Below, piece after piece: positions 1 to 8,400 of a stretch of DNA of 64,000 nt. The position numbers were made by a program, and so were the translations under genes. Under the pieces are notes generated by a model. The model did no database searches, was not told where the DNA came from, and saw only the letters and a program-made list of their open reading frames with translations. Positions within the stretch are counted from its first letter, which is position 1. The number at the start of each line of letters is the position of its first letter. The DNA comes from JABWCK01 sp043822385. Lineage in GTDB: Archaea > Micrarchaeota > Micrarchaeia > Norongarragalinales > Norongarragalinaceae. The stretch spans positions 3,259 through 67,258 of the forward strand of contig JBDRBT010000014.1 in assembly GCA_043822385.1 (NCBI GenBank), written 5' to 3'.

Positions 1-65
1 TTTGACTTCATTTGGAAAAAACTAAAACCATAGTTTATTAATAATTAAGAAAAAAAGAAAGTATT

Positions 66-1961
66 ATGGCAAAACCACGCTCTTACCTACAAACAACCAG
101 GTGGGTAAACGCCTTAGTAAAAGAAGGCAAACTACCCTGGATAAAGGCGCTTCCGTTAGCCACTCACCAAGAATTCAGCATTAAAAAAATAAACCCCTTA
201 ACTACAGAAAAACTAGCGGTAAAAACAGATTCACACTTAAATGAATTCAAGGGGACACACGCAGACTATTTCAATACCATAACTACTGACGAATTCACAG
301 CTTACTTGATTCATGCAAAAAAACTACCTCTAGGAAAAGCACTTTATGAAGCAACCATCTCAAAAAAAATATCGAAATACTTCAAGCCAGAAGAAATAAA
401 ATCATTCATTATAGGAAACTGGGCTAGTTGGAAAGCAAACCAGATAACTAACGATTTGTTTAAAAATAATTTGTGTAGAGACCGAGGAAATAAGGAAAAA
501 AAGCAAGAAACAACCAAACACTTGAAGATGGAATTAATCAAAAGTATTTCAGCATATCACAAACCAATAATAAATCTTAATACGATTTGGGGTGGACACA
601 AAGACGGGGGCAATGCAGACCACCTAGATGAAATTGCTTTAAACAACTTGCATAAAATAACTGAAAAAATAAGGGAACACGGCATAAATGCTAACGTCAA
701 CTTGCTTTTCGCTGACTTTCATGCAGACAAAATAAACAAGAAAAACCCTGTAGAAATAAAAGAATACCACAAAGACATTCAAACTCTAGCTGCAAATAAG
801 GGCTTTACTGTAACAAAACTAAGCGACTTCTGGCTAACACATAATCCTTACGCTAAGCAAGGGGAAAATCCTGAAGAAGCTAAAGACAGCCTAAACAAAG
901 CAATAACCGCAATGAAAATACTCGAAGACGAAGGAATAAGCGCTATTAAAACAAAAAAACATTACAGTGGAAGCAAACAACCGGAAGAAGCGTTCGCAGC
1001 TTACACTACTATAAGAAATATGGAAAACAGTTTATTGGAAAAACACGCCGAACCAGGAACAATCTTTTTGTCATTCAGTAATCCAAGACAAAAAGAAACA
1101 AAGGAAAACGAACCTGAAAACACTATTCACTTCAGCCCCATCGGACACAAGGAAAACGACTTGCCGTGGTTTACTAAAGGAAAACCAATTGAGATAAAAT
1201 CAAGATTAGACGAAAAAGAAAAACGCAAACTAACTGAACTAGCTGAAGACCCTATTAAAGAAAAAGAAAAAATAGTTGATTCAAAACGAGTTGGATTCAC
1301 AGACTGGCGGGTTCTAGGAACAAAAATAGGCTTGCTGTTGCTAGCGGGAACGCTTACTTTCGGCGGAAGTGCTTCAGCAATAAACCAGCACTACCAAAAA
1401 CTCGTGAAACAAGAACAACAAAAACAAGAATTAATCATAGCGCAAGAAACAGCAAAAGACGCGAGAATTAAACACGAACTAGAAAAAGTCGGAATAACGC
1501 ACCCGGACTGGATTAAAGCAATGAAAACAAACAAGAACGTAGTAAAAAATTATTCTTTCCTAGATCCACTAACTCCGAAAGACCTAGTTCAAATTAAAAA
1601 AGTAGGGAGCGCATTCGGCCAAGGCAGCCCAACTACAATTAACCTTGCAATGCCTTTACTAGTAATGTGGAATAACCACCTATCCGCATCCAGTGACCCC
1701 AAAAGTGCGTTAGACTGGGAAAAAACAGAAATAGACGCTGCAGCAAGAGTCTTAGCTAAGCAAGTCGGGTCAGATGGATTTATAGTAAACGATGTTTACC
1801 GCCTTGCAGAAGTCATAAAAGATAATAATAGGGATCCAGAATTCAGGAAAACCATGAACATACTTTCAGAATACGCTAAGTACGGAATATATCCCTTCGA
1901 TGAACCAGTAATTCCAGATTGGATGAAGGAAATGGAAAAACAAAAAGCAAAAAAGAAATAG
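66..1961 (+). CDS. Large lysine-rich protein with one central membrane segment, unknown function
   Basis: A 631-residue protein I do not recognise. Residues about 150-290 look like a compact folded domain, with the blocks NLNTIWGGHKDGG, DHLDE and NLLFADFHADKIN. Residues about 417-437 (GLLLLAGTLTFGGSASA) form one hydrophobic segment, probably transmembrane. A charged, glutamine-rich, probably coiled-coil stretch follows to about residue 475, then a globular C-terminal part of about 150 residues. The ATG at 66 follows an A-rich leader without a clear ribosome binding site. The gene stands alone before tRNA-Trp. Its long, basic, lineage-specific look is shared with the unknown proteins at 6118, 26325 and 35343. 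Function is not inferred. Confidence 0.7.
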   Translation: MAKPRSYLQTTRWVNALVKEGKLPWIKALPLATHQEFSIKKINPLTTEKLAVKTDSHLNEFKGTHADYFNTITTDEFTAYLIHAKKLPLGKALYEATISKKISKYFKPEEIKSFIIGNWASWKANQITNDLFKNNLCRDRGNKEKKQETTKHLKMELIKSISAYHKPIINLNTIWGGHKDGGNADHLDEIALNNLHKITEKIREHGINANVNLLFADFHADKINKKNPVEIKEYHKDIQTLAANKGFTVTKLSDFWLTHNPYAKQGENPEEAKDSLNKAITAMKILEDEGISAIKTKKHYSGSKQPEEAFAAYTTIRNMENSLLEKHAEPGTIFLSFSNPRQKETKENEPENTIHFSPIGHKENDLPWFTKGKPIEIKSRLDEKEKRKLTELAEDPIKEKEKIVDSKRVGFTDWRVLGTKIGLLLLAGTLTFGGSASAINQHYQKLVKQEQQKQELIIAQETAKDARIKHELEKVGITHPDWIKAMKTNKNVVKNYSFLDPLTPKDLVQIKKVGSAFGQGSPTTINLAMPLLVMWNNHLSASSDPKSALDWEKTEIDAAARVLAKQVGSDGFIVNDVYRLAEVIKDNNRDPEFRKTMNILSEYAKYGIYPFDEPVIPDWMKEMEKQKAKKK

Positions 1962-2000
1962 AACTTTCTTTGATTAATTTTTCTTTCTAAGAAAAATTAG

Positions 2001-2171
2001 TGGGGACGCCGAGATTCGAACTCGGATCTTCAGGTATCTTCTTTGCTGCTCTTCACGAAATCAGAGCTCCAATAATCTTATCATTCTCCTTTCGGAGTCA
2101 AAATACCTATTTTTTATTGTTTTTATTACAAAACTGGAGCCTAACATGCTGCCAGGTTATACCACATCCCC
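2001..2171 (-). tRNA. trnW: tRNA-Trp (CCA) with a 98-nt intron
   Basis: On the minus strand the acceptor GGGGATG (from 2171) pairs with CGTCCCC, followed by discriminator A (2001). The T arm is CCGAG-TTCGAAT-CTCGG. The anticodon loop begins CTCCAG, giving anticodon CCA (complement of 2135-2137). The anticodon stem TTAGG pairs with CCTGA only after removal of 2036-2133, an intron at the canonical 37/38 site. The exons (2134-2171 and 2001-2035) make a 73-nt mature tRNA. The terminal CCA is not encoded. An intron at this site in tRNA-Trp is common in archaea. The D stem is weak as I drew it. Confidence 0.93.
2036..2133 (-). ncRNA. tRNA-Trp intron carrying a box C/D guide RNA
   Basis: Read on the minus strand, the intron has a C-like box ATGATAA (2078-2084), a D' box CTGA (2061-2064) and a C'-like GTGAAGA (2050-2056). 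A D box CTGA is supplied by the 3' exon (2030-2033). The bases just upstream of D' read TGGAGC and are complementary to GCTCCA of the tRNA's own anticodon loop. The fifth base upstream of D' pairs with C34, as the box D+5 rule requires for 2'-O-methylation of C34. Known archaeal tRNA-Trp introns act this way. A CTCC-GAAA-GGAG hairpin (2086-2097) precedes the C box. I found no convincing target for the second guide. Confidence 0.72.
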
Positions 2172-2235
2172 GTTATTAGAATAATATTCTGTGCAAGCAA
2201 CTTAAAAATCATTCCAGCACTTACAGTAATACAGA

Positions 2236-2895
2236 ATGGCTACTTTAATTGGTGTTGACGAGGCAGGACGCGGATGCGTAATCGGGCCGTTAGTGATTTG
2301 CGCGTTTAAAATAAACGAAAAACACGAAATAGAATTAAAAAAAATGGGCGTGAAAGACTCTAAACTATTGGCACCAACAACCAGAAACAAGTTATACAAA
2401 GAATTAATCAAAAGCAAACACTGTTTGCGCATTATTCCAGCAACTGAATTAACTGAGTTAATGAACAAAAAAATTTCTTTAAACGAAATCGAGGCAATAA
2501 AAATAGCGGAGTGCCTGCAGGAACTAGACGACAACGAGACAACTGCGTTCATTGATTCTCCTGACGCGAACCCGAAAAAGTTTGCTGAAAGAATCAAACG
2601 GCTTGCGCCAAACCTCAAGATTAAGATAATTGCTGAAAACAAGGCGGATGTAAACCACTTGGTTGCGAGCGCAGCTTCAATAATAGCTAAAGAAACGCGC
2701 GAAATGGAAGTAACAAGAATAAAAAAATTGGTTGGCGACTTTGGTTCAGGTTATACATCTGACGGGAAAACAATTGTTTTCTTGAAGAAACATTACGGTA
2801 AAAATAAAGCGTTGAATGAATTTATTCGTGAAAAATGGAGTACTATAAAGAACTTGAAGACAACGCAAGTAAAACTAGGAAATTACTTTAAGTGA
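2236..2895 (+). CDS. rnhB: Ribonuclease HII
   Basis: Cleaves the RNA strand of RNA-DNA hybrids and removes misincorporated ribonucleotides. The 219-residue protein is the usual length for archaeal RNase HII. It starts with the signature GVDEAGRGCVIGPLV (catalytic Asp-Glu pair), followed by VKDSKLL, then FIDSPD and NKADVNHLVASAASI, which carry the other acidic active-site residues. The ATG follows tRNA-Trp on the opposite strand. Its last 13 bases overlap the convergent gene at 2883. Identification is by motif and is secure. Confidence 0.96.
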   Translation: MATLIGVDEAGRGCVIGPLVICAFKINEKHEIELKKMGVKDSKLLAPTTRNKLYKELIKSKHCLRIIPATELTELMNKKISLNEIEAIKIAECLQELDDNETTAFIDSPDANPKKFAERIKRLAPNLKIKIIAENKADVNHLVASAASIIAKETREMEVTRIKKLVGDFGSGYTSDGKTIVFLKKHYGKNKALNEFIREKWSTIKNLKTTQVKLGNYFK

Positions 2896-3242
2896 GCTAA
2901 CACTGCATGCACTAAGTCATCGTGCTTCAACTTAGAAAACCCGTTTACTTGTTCAACATGCTCTGGTTTAACGCGATTAGTTCTAATCAAAGTTTTTAAC
3001 ACTAAAGACTTTTCAGCTAGGTTCACGCTATGATCAACTAAAGGAGCATATTCCGAACTTTTTAGTTTTAATTCCTCTCTCAATTCAGAAGTATGTTCCG
3101 CGCCTAAAGAATTTACTTTTGCACTTAAAGCTTCAATTTTTTCTGTATTCAAGCCTTTAAGCTTAAAGGTAGTGGTGTGAAAATCCATTTTATGGCCTTC
3201 ACTAACATAACGCGTTTTTGAGTGTTCGCCTTTCAATGCCAT
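2883..3242 (-). CDS. Small helical protein, unknown function
   Basis: A 119-residue soluble protein that I do not recognise. It looks mostly helical, with many His, Lys and Glu residues and no membrane segment or cysteine cluster. The C-terminal 40 residues (NRVKPEHVEQVNGFSKLKHDD) could form a small helical bundle. A GGGGG stretch about 7 bases upstream of the ATG serves as ribosome binding site. It is convergent with rnhB, overlapping its end by 13 bases. Confidence 0.6.
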   Translation of the reverse strand: MALKGEHSKTRYVSEGHKMDFHTTTFKLKGLNTEKIEALSAKVNSLGAEHTSELREELKLKSSEYAPLVDHSVNLAEKSLVLKTLIRTNRVKPEHVEQVNGFSKLKHDDLVHAVLAHLK

Positions 3243-3321
3243 TCAAACCCCCCTTTAACAAAAGTAGTTCAAGCAACCTTAAAACTAATGGCATTAAACA
3301 AAAAAAGGGGAGGAAAGAAGC

Positions 3322-4017
3322 TTAGAAGAGTTTTTCCAAGTCTTTTTCTTTCTTTCTAGCTACTCTAGCTACTGAGTCCTTCAAGCCCAAGCCAATTGCT
3401 ATTGCTAAACCCAAGCCAATAGCCAAGCCTAAAGCGCCTAACAGTATAGCGAAAGAATTCTCAAGAATCGACACGTTTGCTTTAGGAATCAATAAAGGTA
3501 GTGCAATAACTATTCCAGAGTAAGCAATGAAGACTTCAATAACCCAACCAACTAGCTTGGCGAAAGGAATCTTTGACATTTTAATGTGGTCAGTAATATA
3601 GTCTCCAGCTACTAAAGCAAGCACGAGTATAGCTAATCCTTGCAGCAAGTTGCTGAACGTGTAAGCAAACAACCAACTAATCAAGGGATACAAAAAGAAT
3701 TCAGGTCCAGCTAAGCGCATTGCGGCACTGCCACCAATGTGCAAGAAAATTATTAGTGTAGACCACTTCAAGAGTTTAGTAAAGAAGTCAGTGAAAGTAA
3801 AACCAAGTAAAGCATCATGAATATGCCTCTTGCGCAAGCCTTCCTCAAACTTTACGTGTTGGAAAAAGTGTTTTAGGATATCTACAAGCCAGTTAGCAAC
3901 AATCCAGCCAATGCCAAAGGCAATTAACACCATCAGCAAGCCGCCTAAATCAAATAAAAAGTTTTTCGATGCAACTCCAAGCTGCAGCATTACTTCATTG
4001 TATATAGATTCCAACAT
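3322..4017 (-). CDS. Membrane protein related to MscS-type channel TM-helix repeats
   Basis: A 231-residue integral membrane protein with about five hydrophobic segments. Its two most telling stretches are an N-terminal GGLLMVLIAFGIGWIVANW helix and a C-terminal glycine-rich helix GLGLAIAIGLGLKDSVAR. These resemble the conserved TM-helix repeat found in small-conductance mechanosensitive channel relatives. The cytoplasmic MscS beta domain is absent, so gating and conductance are unproven. It ends with a basic tail RKKEKDLEKLF. The gene stands alone on the minus strand. Confidence 0.65.
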   Translation of the reverse strand: MLESIYNEVMLQLGVASKNFLFDLGGLLMVLIAFGIGWIVANWLVDILKHFFQHVKFEEGLRKRHIHDALLGFTFTDFFTKLLKWSTLIIFLHIGGSAAMRLAGPEFFLYPLISWLFAYTFSNLLQGLAILVLALVAGDYITDHIKMSKIPFAKLVGWVIEVFIAYSGIVIALPLLIPKANVSILENSFAILLGALGLAIGLGLAIAIGLGLKDSVARVARKKEKDLEKLF

Positions 4018-4117
4018 TATCCAATCACTCCTCTAAACTTAATCGAAGGTTTAAAAACATTACCCTTGAATCCTTTTTAAAACTACCCTTCACTATAGAG
4101 GAAAAACAATCTTCCAC

Positions 4118-4438
4118 CTATACCTTTGTGTTTTCGTTCTTGCGGATAGTGTTTTGCAACAGGAAGCAAGAGTAATTAATCAAGTCAATCAACGCGTCAA
4201 CGCGATTTTCGTAGAGTTCTTCATTCCGATTGTGAATAATGAAGTACTCCATTCGGTTTAACTTGAGTTTCATAAACGCTAGCAACTCCCAGTCTTCCTG
4301 GTCCATCCAGTTGTTGTCGTAAATCTTTTTCCTCTGCGCTCTAACGTCTAATACTCTCTGCAGAACATCTTGAGTTTCAGTGAAATTAATTAACTCCATT
4401 ATTTTTTCAGTTTGTACTTGTTTTTCCACGCAAACCAC
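4118..4438 (-). CDS. Small helical protein, possibly of the Nmad1/MazG-like type
   Basis: A 106-residue protein whose core reads as two long helices. The first is basic and aromatic (RKKIYDNNWMDQEDW). The second region has KLKLNRMEYFI and then ENRVDALIDLINYSCFLL. The order K-x2-R, an acidic residue and D-x2-DLINY resembles the DUF1599/Nmad1 and MazG-like nucleotide-binding folds. This is a judgement by eye. A second ATG at codon 14 is possible. It lies divergent from rps8e. Confidence 0.45.
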   Translation of the reverse strand: MVCVEKQVQTEKIMELINFTETQDVLQRVLDVRAQRKKIYDNNWMDQEDWELLAFMKLKLNRMEYFIIHNRNEELYENRVDALIDLINYSCFLLQNTIRKNENTKV

Positions 4439-4527
4439 CTTAAATAATTAAGCGAAAAAGCTTTTAAATTCAATAACACAAGTTTGTAATACTGTTTTTT
4501 AAAGTTTAATTTAGAGGTTTAGTTTAA

Positions 4528-4920
4528 ATGGTTCAATATCACAAGACAACTAAAAGCAAGCAATCTGGTTCGGGCGGAAAGAAAAGAAAAACTCGAAACA
4601 AAGTGTTAATTCACTATGGTGGCTTCTTTTCCAAGTCAAGAGTAGCTAAAGAAGGACAAAAACAAGAATTAACTTCCTTTAGAGTACTCGGCGGAAACAA
4701 GAAGACTGCAGCTAAAACAATCACGTTCGCCAACATTTCAGACGGCAAAACAGTCAAAAAAGTAAAAGTATTAAACGTGGTTGAAAGCCCTGACAACAGG
4801 CATTACGCTAGAGAAAAAGTGGTTACTAAAGGCTGTTTAATTGAAACAGAAGCTGGAAAAGCCCGAGTAACCTCAAGGCCAGGGCAACATGGCGTAGTAA
4901 ACGCTACACTCGTAAAGTAA
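4528..4920 (+). CDS. rps8e: 30S ribosomal protein S8e
   Basis: A structural protein of the archaeal small ribosomal subunit, absent from bacteria. The 130 residues match the family's usual size. The basic N-terminus (YHKTTKSKQSGSGGKKRKTR), the central RVLGGNKKTAAK and the C-terminal VTSRPGQHGVVNATLV are typical of S8e. It lies just upstream of gar1 and tfb, a translation/transcription block. Confidence 0.95.
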   Translation: MVQYHKTTKSKQSGSGGKKRKTRNKVLIHYGGFFSKSRVAKEGQKQELTSFRVLGGNKKTAAKTITFANISDGKTVKKVKVLNVVESPDNRHYAREKVVTKGCLIETEAGKARVTSRPGQHGVVNATLVK

Positions 4921-4979
4921 CCAAAAGGCTTATAAAGCTAATCGTGTCCTTATAGTATTCCCCTAATGGTTTTTACGAA

Positions 4980-5198
4980 ATGGATTTTAAGGTGTTATTC
5001 AAGACTAGAAAAGGAAATGTAGTTCTCGAATCCAGTGAAAAACAAGGAATCGAGAAGAAATTATTGAACCAAGCAAACCAAAAGAAAGCAATGATTTTCG
5101 ATACAATCGGGTCAATAAAAAAGCCATTTTACTTAGCTAAACCCTTAGATGAAAACGTCGCGGGAGTATTAACGAGTTTGAAGGTTGATAATAAATGA
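4980..5198 (+). CDS. gar1: H/ACA RNP protein Gar1
   Basis: A subunit of the H/ACA ribonucleoprotein that guides pseudouridylation of rRNA, where it works with Cbf5. The 72-residue protein has the Gar1 barrel signature near the middle: FDTIGSIKKPFYLAKPL, equivalent to the usual D-x-x-G-P-V-K-x-P-Y-x-x-V-K-P. Its stop overlaps the tfb start by four bases (ATGA). Gar1-TFB adjacency is common in archaea and supports the call. A TATA-like CTTATAAAG lies at about 4928-4936. Confidence 0.85.
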   Translation: MDFKVLFKTRKGNVVLESSEKQGIEKKLLNQANQKKAMIFDTIGSIKKPFYLAKPLDENVAGVLTSLKVDNK

Positions 5199-6094
5199 AG
5201 TGTTCTGAATGCGGTAGCAATAAAGTAAAGCGAGACTCAGAAAGAGGAGAAGTAGTTTGCAGTGATTGCGGACTAGTTCTTGAAGAAAATGTAGTCCAAG
5301 AAGGACCTGAATGGAGGGCTTTCGACGCTGAACAAAGAGCTACTCGCGCTAGAACAGGCGCTCCATTAAAATACATGTCTCCAAACAAGGGCTTAGTAAC
5401 TGAAATCGACCAGTACAACAGGGATGTCCGCGGCGGGAAAATAGCTCCAAGCCAGCAAGCACAATTATACAGAATGCGAAAGTGGCACAAGCGCGCTTCA
5501 ATTTCAAACAGCATTGAAAGAAACCTAGCTATTGCCTTAACTGAATTAAACCGAGTAGCTTCACACTTGGGTTTGCAGGAAGTTATTCGCGAGAGCTCTG
5601 CATTGCTTTACAGAAAGTGCGTTGAAAAAGGATTAATTCGCGGAAGACAAATCGAGTCAGTAGTAAGCGCAGTTATTTACGCGGTATGCAGGCAATACGG
5701 AGTGCCTCGCACTCTAGATGAAATTTCTGCAATAGCTGAAATACCAAAAAAAGAAATTGGTAGAACCTTCCGTTTAATAACCCAGGAATTACACTTAAAG
5801 ATTCCTTTAACCAACCCTCAATTCTACATTACTCGCTTCGTTACTTCACTGAAACTAAGCGGTGAAACACAAAAGAAAGCACAAGAAATACTAAACCAAG
5901 CTTTAGACAAAGGCCTAGTTTCAGGTCGTGGCCCAATGGGTGTTGCTGCAGCCGCAGTATACATTGCTTCAGTTCTTGTTGGTGAGAGACGCACGCAAAA
6001 AGAAGTAGCAGACGTAGCAGGAGTAACAGAAGTAACAATTCGAAACCGCTACCGCGAACTAAAGAAGGCTTTAGCGCTGAAAGTAAGCATTTAA
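5195..6094 (+). CDS. tfb: Transcription initiation factor TFB
   Basis: Archaeal TFIIB homologue that bridges TBP on the TATA box and RNA polymerase. The N-terminal zinc ribbon has Cys3, Cys6, Cys22 and Cys25 (CSEC and CSDC). The linker and B-finger region (GPEWRAFDAEQ) follow, then two cyclin-like repeats, the second ending with ASVLVGERRTQKEVADVAGV and a helix-turn-helix. The 299-residue length is normal. It is translationally coupled to gar1. The window also carries a one-repeat TBP at 52878, its potential partner. Confidence 0.97.
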   Translation: MKCSECGSNKVKRDSERGEVVCSDCGLVLEENVVQEGPEWRAFDAEQRATRARTGAPLKYMSPNKGLVTEIDQYNRDVRGGKIAPSQQAQLYRMRKWHKRASISNSIERNLAIALTELNRVASHLGLQEVIRESSALLYRKCVEKGLIRGRQIESVVSAVIYAVCRQYGVPRTLDEISAIAEIPKKEIGRTFRLITQELHLKIPLTNPQFYITRFVTSLKLSGETQKKAQEILNQALDKGLVSGRGPMGVAAAAVYIASVLVGERRTQKEVADVAGVTEVTIRNRYRELKKALALKVSI

Positions 6095-6117
6095 TTTTTC
6101 TTCCTTCTTATTTTATT

Positions 6118-7335
6118 GTGGTAAAAATCAACGCGAAAAAAGCACTCTTGACGCTAGCGTTATTAAATGCATTAGCAATAACAGGGGTAATAGCTAACAA
6201 GCCAACTGCATCAGTAAACAATCCTCTTTACAAGCCACCTGAAAAAATAGAGAAAACAATATACGCCTACCCGTTTCACGAAGAAATAAGTAAAAATCTA
6301 GCTGAAGCCAAGAAAAAATACAAAAACGTCAAAAATATTGATTTAGTTGATCCTTTCTTTATGCAAGCGCTAGCAGTAAAAGAAAGCGGGCAATTCCCTT
6401 GGGTAGTAAACCGGCCGAGTAAAAACGAAACTGATGTTGGCTTGTTTCAAATAACTCCACTAGCTTTAGAAGAAGCTAAACGCATAGGCGCAGTGCACAA
6501 AAACACTACACTCAAAGACTTGTTTTACTACCATCCTGACGCGGGAAAACTAAAAGAGTTAGCTTCATGGCACAGGCAGTACGTTACGGATGAAGAGGGA
6601 GTGAAAAGAACTTTTCACGACTGGCTTAAAAACGAAGTAGAAAAAAACATTAAAGAACGCAAACAATTGACTAGAGACCCCACTCCTCAAGAAATACAAG
6701 AACACAATAAACAAGCCCTAGAAAAAAACATTACGATCGCAGCGAATATAGTTTTAGAACACTTGAAACAACTTGAAAAATCCGGCACATACAAAGGAAA
6801 CGAATCGTTAACTGGTTGGGGCGCAAAATACTTCAACCAACTCGATGAAAAAACCAAACGAGAAATTCTTGCAATGAGTTACTTGACTGGCGTAAACCAA
6901 GCTAAAAACAAAACTAAACTAGCACAATCAAAAGAAAAAGTCGACCCCCTGAAAATACAGTACGGTAAAGACCATCACTATGTTTGGAACAAATTAAAAA
7001 ACGGCGGAACTAAAGAAATATCGTTCAAAGACTACCCCCCAAGAAACAAAACGGAAGAAATAATACTCAATACGCTTGGAGAAGCTCGTTTCAAAAAACT
7101 CCGGAAAACCAAGGGAACAGAAATACCTTGGGGGCGGATAGCTGGCGCAACTCTTTTAGTAACGCAATTCTTGTTGCTTGAAAGAAAACGCAAGAAAATA
7201 CTAAAAACAAGAAAAGAACAAGAATCATGGAAGGGCCCTATTAAAAAAACAATTGAGCCAGAAAGGGGAGAACGAAAGCCATTGTGGGACGGAAAAATCA
7301 AGCCAAGAGAAGGACCGTCTAGAACAAAGAAATAA
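6118..7335 (+). CDS. Membrane-anchored protein with lysozyme-like domain
   Basis: A 405-residue protein with a GTG start. An N-terminal hydrophobic helix (residues 9-26) is a signal or anchor, and a second one lies near residues 340-357. Between them, residues 80-120 resemble the start of a lysozyme/lytic-transglycosylase fold: ALAVKESGQFPW, with Glu89 in the catalytic place, then VGLFQITPLALEEA. The middle is charged and helical. The tail is very basic. If the fold is right it would cleave a glycan outside the cell, which is unexpected in an archaeon without peptidoglycan. The domain match is by eye only. It is convergent with trm1 and overlaps it by 17 bases. Confidence 0.55.
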   Translation: MVKINAKKALLTLALLNALAITGVIANKPTASVNNPLYKPPEKIEKTIYAYPFHEEISKNLAEAKKKYKNVKNIDLVDPFFMQALAVKESGQFPWVVNRPSKNETDVGLFQITPLALEEAKRIGAVHKNTTLKDLFYYHPDAGKLKELASWHRQYVTDEEGVKRTFHDWLKNEVEKNIKERKQLTRDPTPQEIQEHNKQALEKNITIAANIVLEHLKQLEKSGTYKGNESLTGWGAKYFNQLDEKTKREILAMSYLTGVNQAKNKTKLAQSKEKVDPLKIQYGKDHHYVWNKLKNGGTKEISFKDYPPRNKTEEIILNTLGEARFKKLRKTKGTEIPWGRIAGATLLVTQFLLLERKRKKILKTRKEQESWKGPIKKTIEPERGERKPLWDGKIKPREGPSRTKK

Positions 7336-8365
7336 TTTTTTTAACCGAGTAATTAGTTTTCACTCCCATCGGCGAGTAATGCACCCTAATTCCCTTCACG
7401 CGTTGAACGAAATCAATAATCTTAAAGTTAACTGGCTTGTTGTAATGATCAGCTAACACTGAAACATCAAAAAAAGGCTTCTTGAATTCATCTTCAACTA
7501 AAAGCGACTCAAACAAAACACTAATTTTTTCTTTATCCGCATAAGTTCTTTCTTCATTCAATGAAATCATTTTTTTAACGAACTTTTCATCCTGCAAACC
7601 TCCAACCCACAAAGGACCCGCAAACGTTTTCCCCTTTTTCTTCGAGAAAGAACGCTCTAACGTTTTTGGATTAAAATTAAGAAAACCAATATCCCTGTTT
7701 TTCTTCTTACTCTTTTTACACAAACAAATCGTTTTAACGTAATGATTCCGGTAAAACGAAAACAAAGGCTTGCACGAAAAACCTTTTTTTTCAGCTTCCA
7801 AAACAACTTTCTTCACTAGAATGCGTAAAGCAATCTCGTGACAACAATCAATGCGAAGCGTCTTGCTCCCATAATACTTCAAAGTAGGTGCATTCTTAGC
7901 ACACAAATTAGCCAAGTCAGTAGCAGTAACAGAAAAGAAAAAAGAATTCCCAACACAAGAAAAAACACTCTCTAAGAAAGGAGCAGGAGTACCAAAAGGA
8001 TCCAACTCAACAAAATCAAATCTCTCTTCACTATCAAAACAAAAACGATTAAAATCTTCCTCCAAAACACTGCCTTTTACTTTATTCGCTTTAACATTCT
8101 TACGACAATACGCTAAAGCATCAGGATTAGCATCCACGAAAACAACCTTCTTTGTTTTATTTTCTAAAGAATAACGAATTCCCCGCGCTCCAGAAGCACA
8201 CAAACCATCCAACACGCTCTTGCTTTCGGAAGCGCCTAAAGCTAGTGAAGAAACACTCCGGCAAAAACGCATTACTGGATTAAAAAAAACGCAAGCGTGA
8301 TGCGGATCCTTTAAAGTTTCACCCGGCAAATACAGTTTCGCGTTTTCTTCCTTGATTAAAGGCAT
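7319..8365 (-). CDS. trm1: tRNA (guanine26-N2)-dimethyltransferase Trm1
   Basis: Dimethylates G26 at the junction of D and anticodon arms in tRNA, using S-adenosylmethionine. Diagnostic blocks are HHACVFFNPVMRFCR, the SAM loop DGLCASGARGIRYS, the acidic end of strand 2 (VFVDANPDALAYCR), catalytic LDPFGTPAPFLESV, and TATDLANLCAKNAP. I start at the ATG at 8365 (MPLIKEENAK). An upstream in-frame ATG at 8437 would overlap the divergent gene at 8401 and adds an atypical N-terminus. Length, about 348 residues, fits archaeal Trm1. Confidence 0.93.
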   Translation of the reverse strand: MPLIKEENAKLYLPGETLKDPHHACVFFNPVMRFCRSVSSLALGASESKSVLDGLCASGARGIRYSLENKTKKVVFVDANPDALAYCRKNVKANKVKGSVLEEDFNRFCFDSEERFDFVELDPFGTPAPFLESVFSCVGNSFFFSVTATDLANLCAKNAPTLKYYGSKTLRIDCCHEIALRILVKKVVLEAEKKGFSCKPLFSFYRNHYVKTICLCKKSKKKNRDIGFLNFNPKTLERSFSKKKGKTFAGPLWVGGLQDEKFVKKMISLNEERTYADKEKISVLFESLLVEDEFKKPFFDVSVLADHYNKPVNFKIIDFVQRVKGIRVHYSPMGVKTNYSVKKIISLF

Positions 8366-8400
8366 TGAATTAATTAAATGAAAACAAGAATATAGTAGTA

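Noticed and set aside
66..1961. Isocyanide-synthase-like fold for residues 150-290
   Set aside because: The DHLDE and FADFHADKIN blocks gave a faint resemblance, but too weak to name a family.
2202..2642. A 146-codon frame on the minus strand across rnhB
   Set aside because: The RNase HII catalytic motifs on the plus strand decide the case. This is an antisense shadow.
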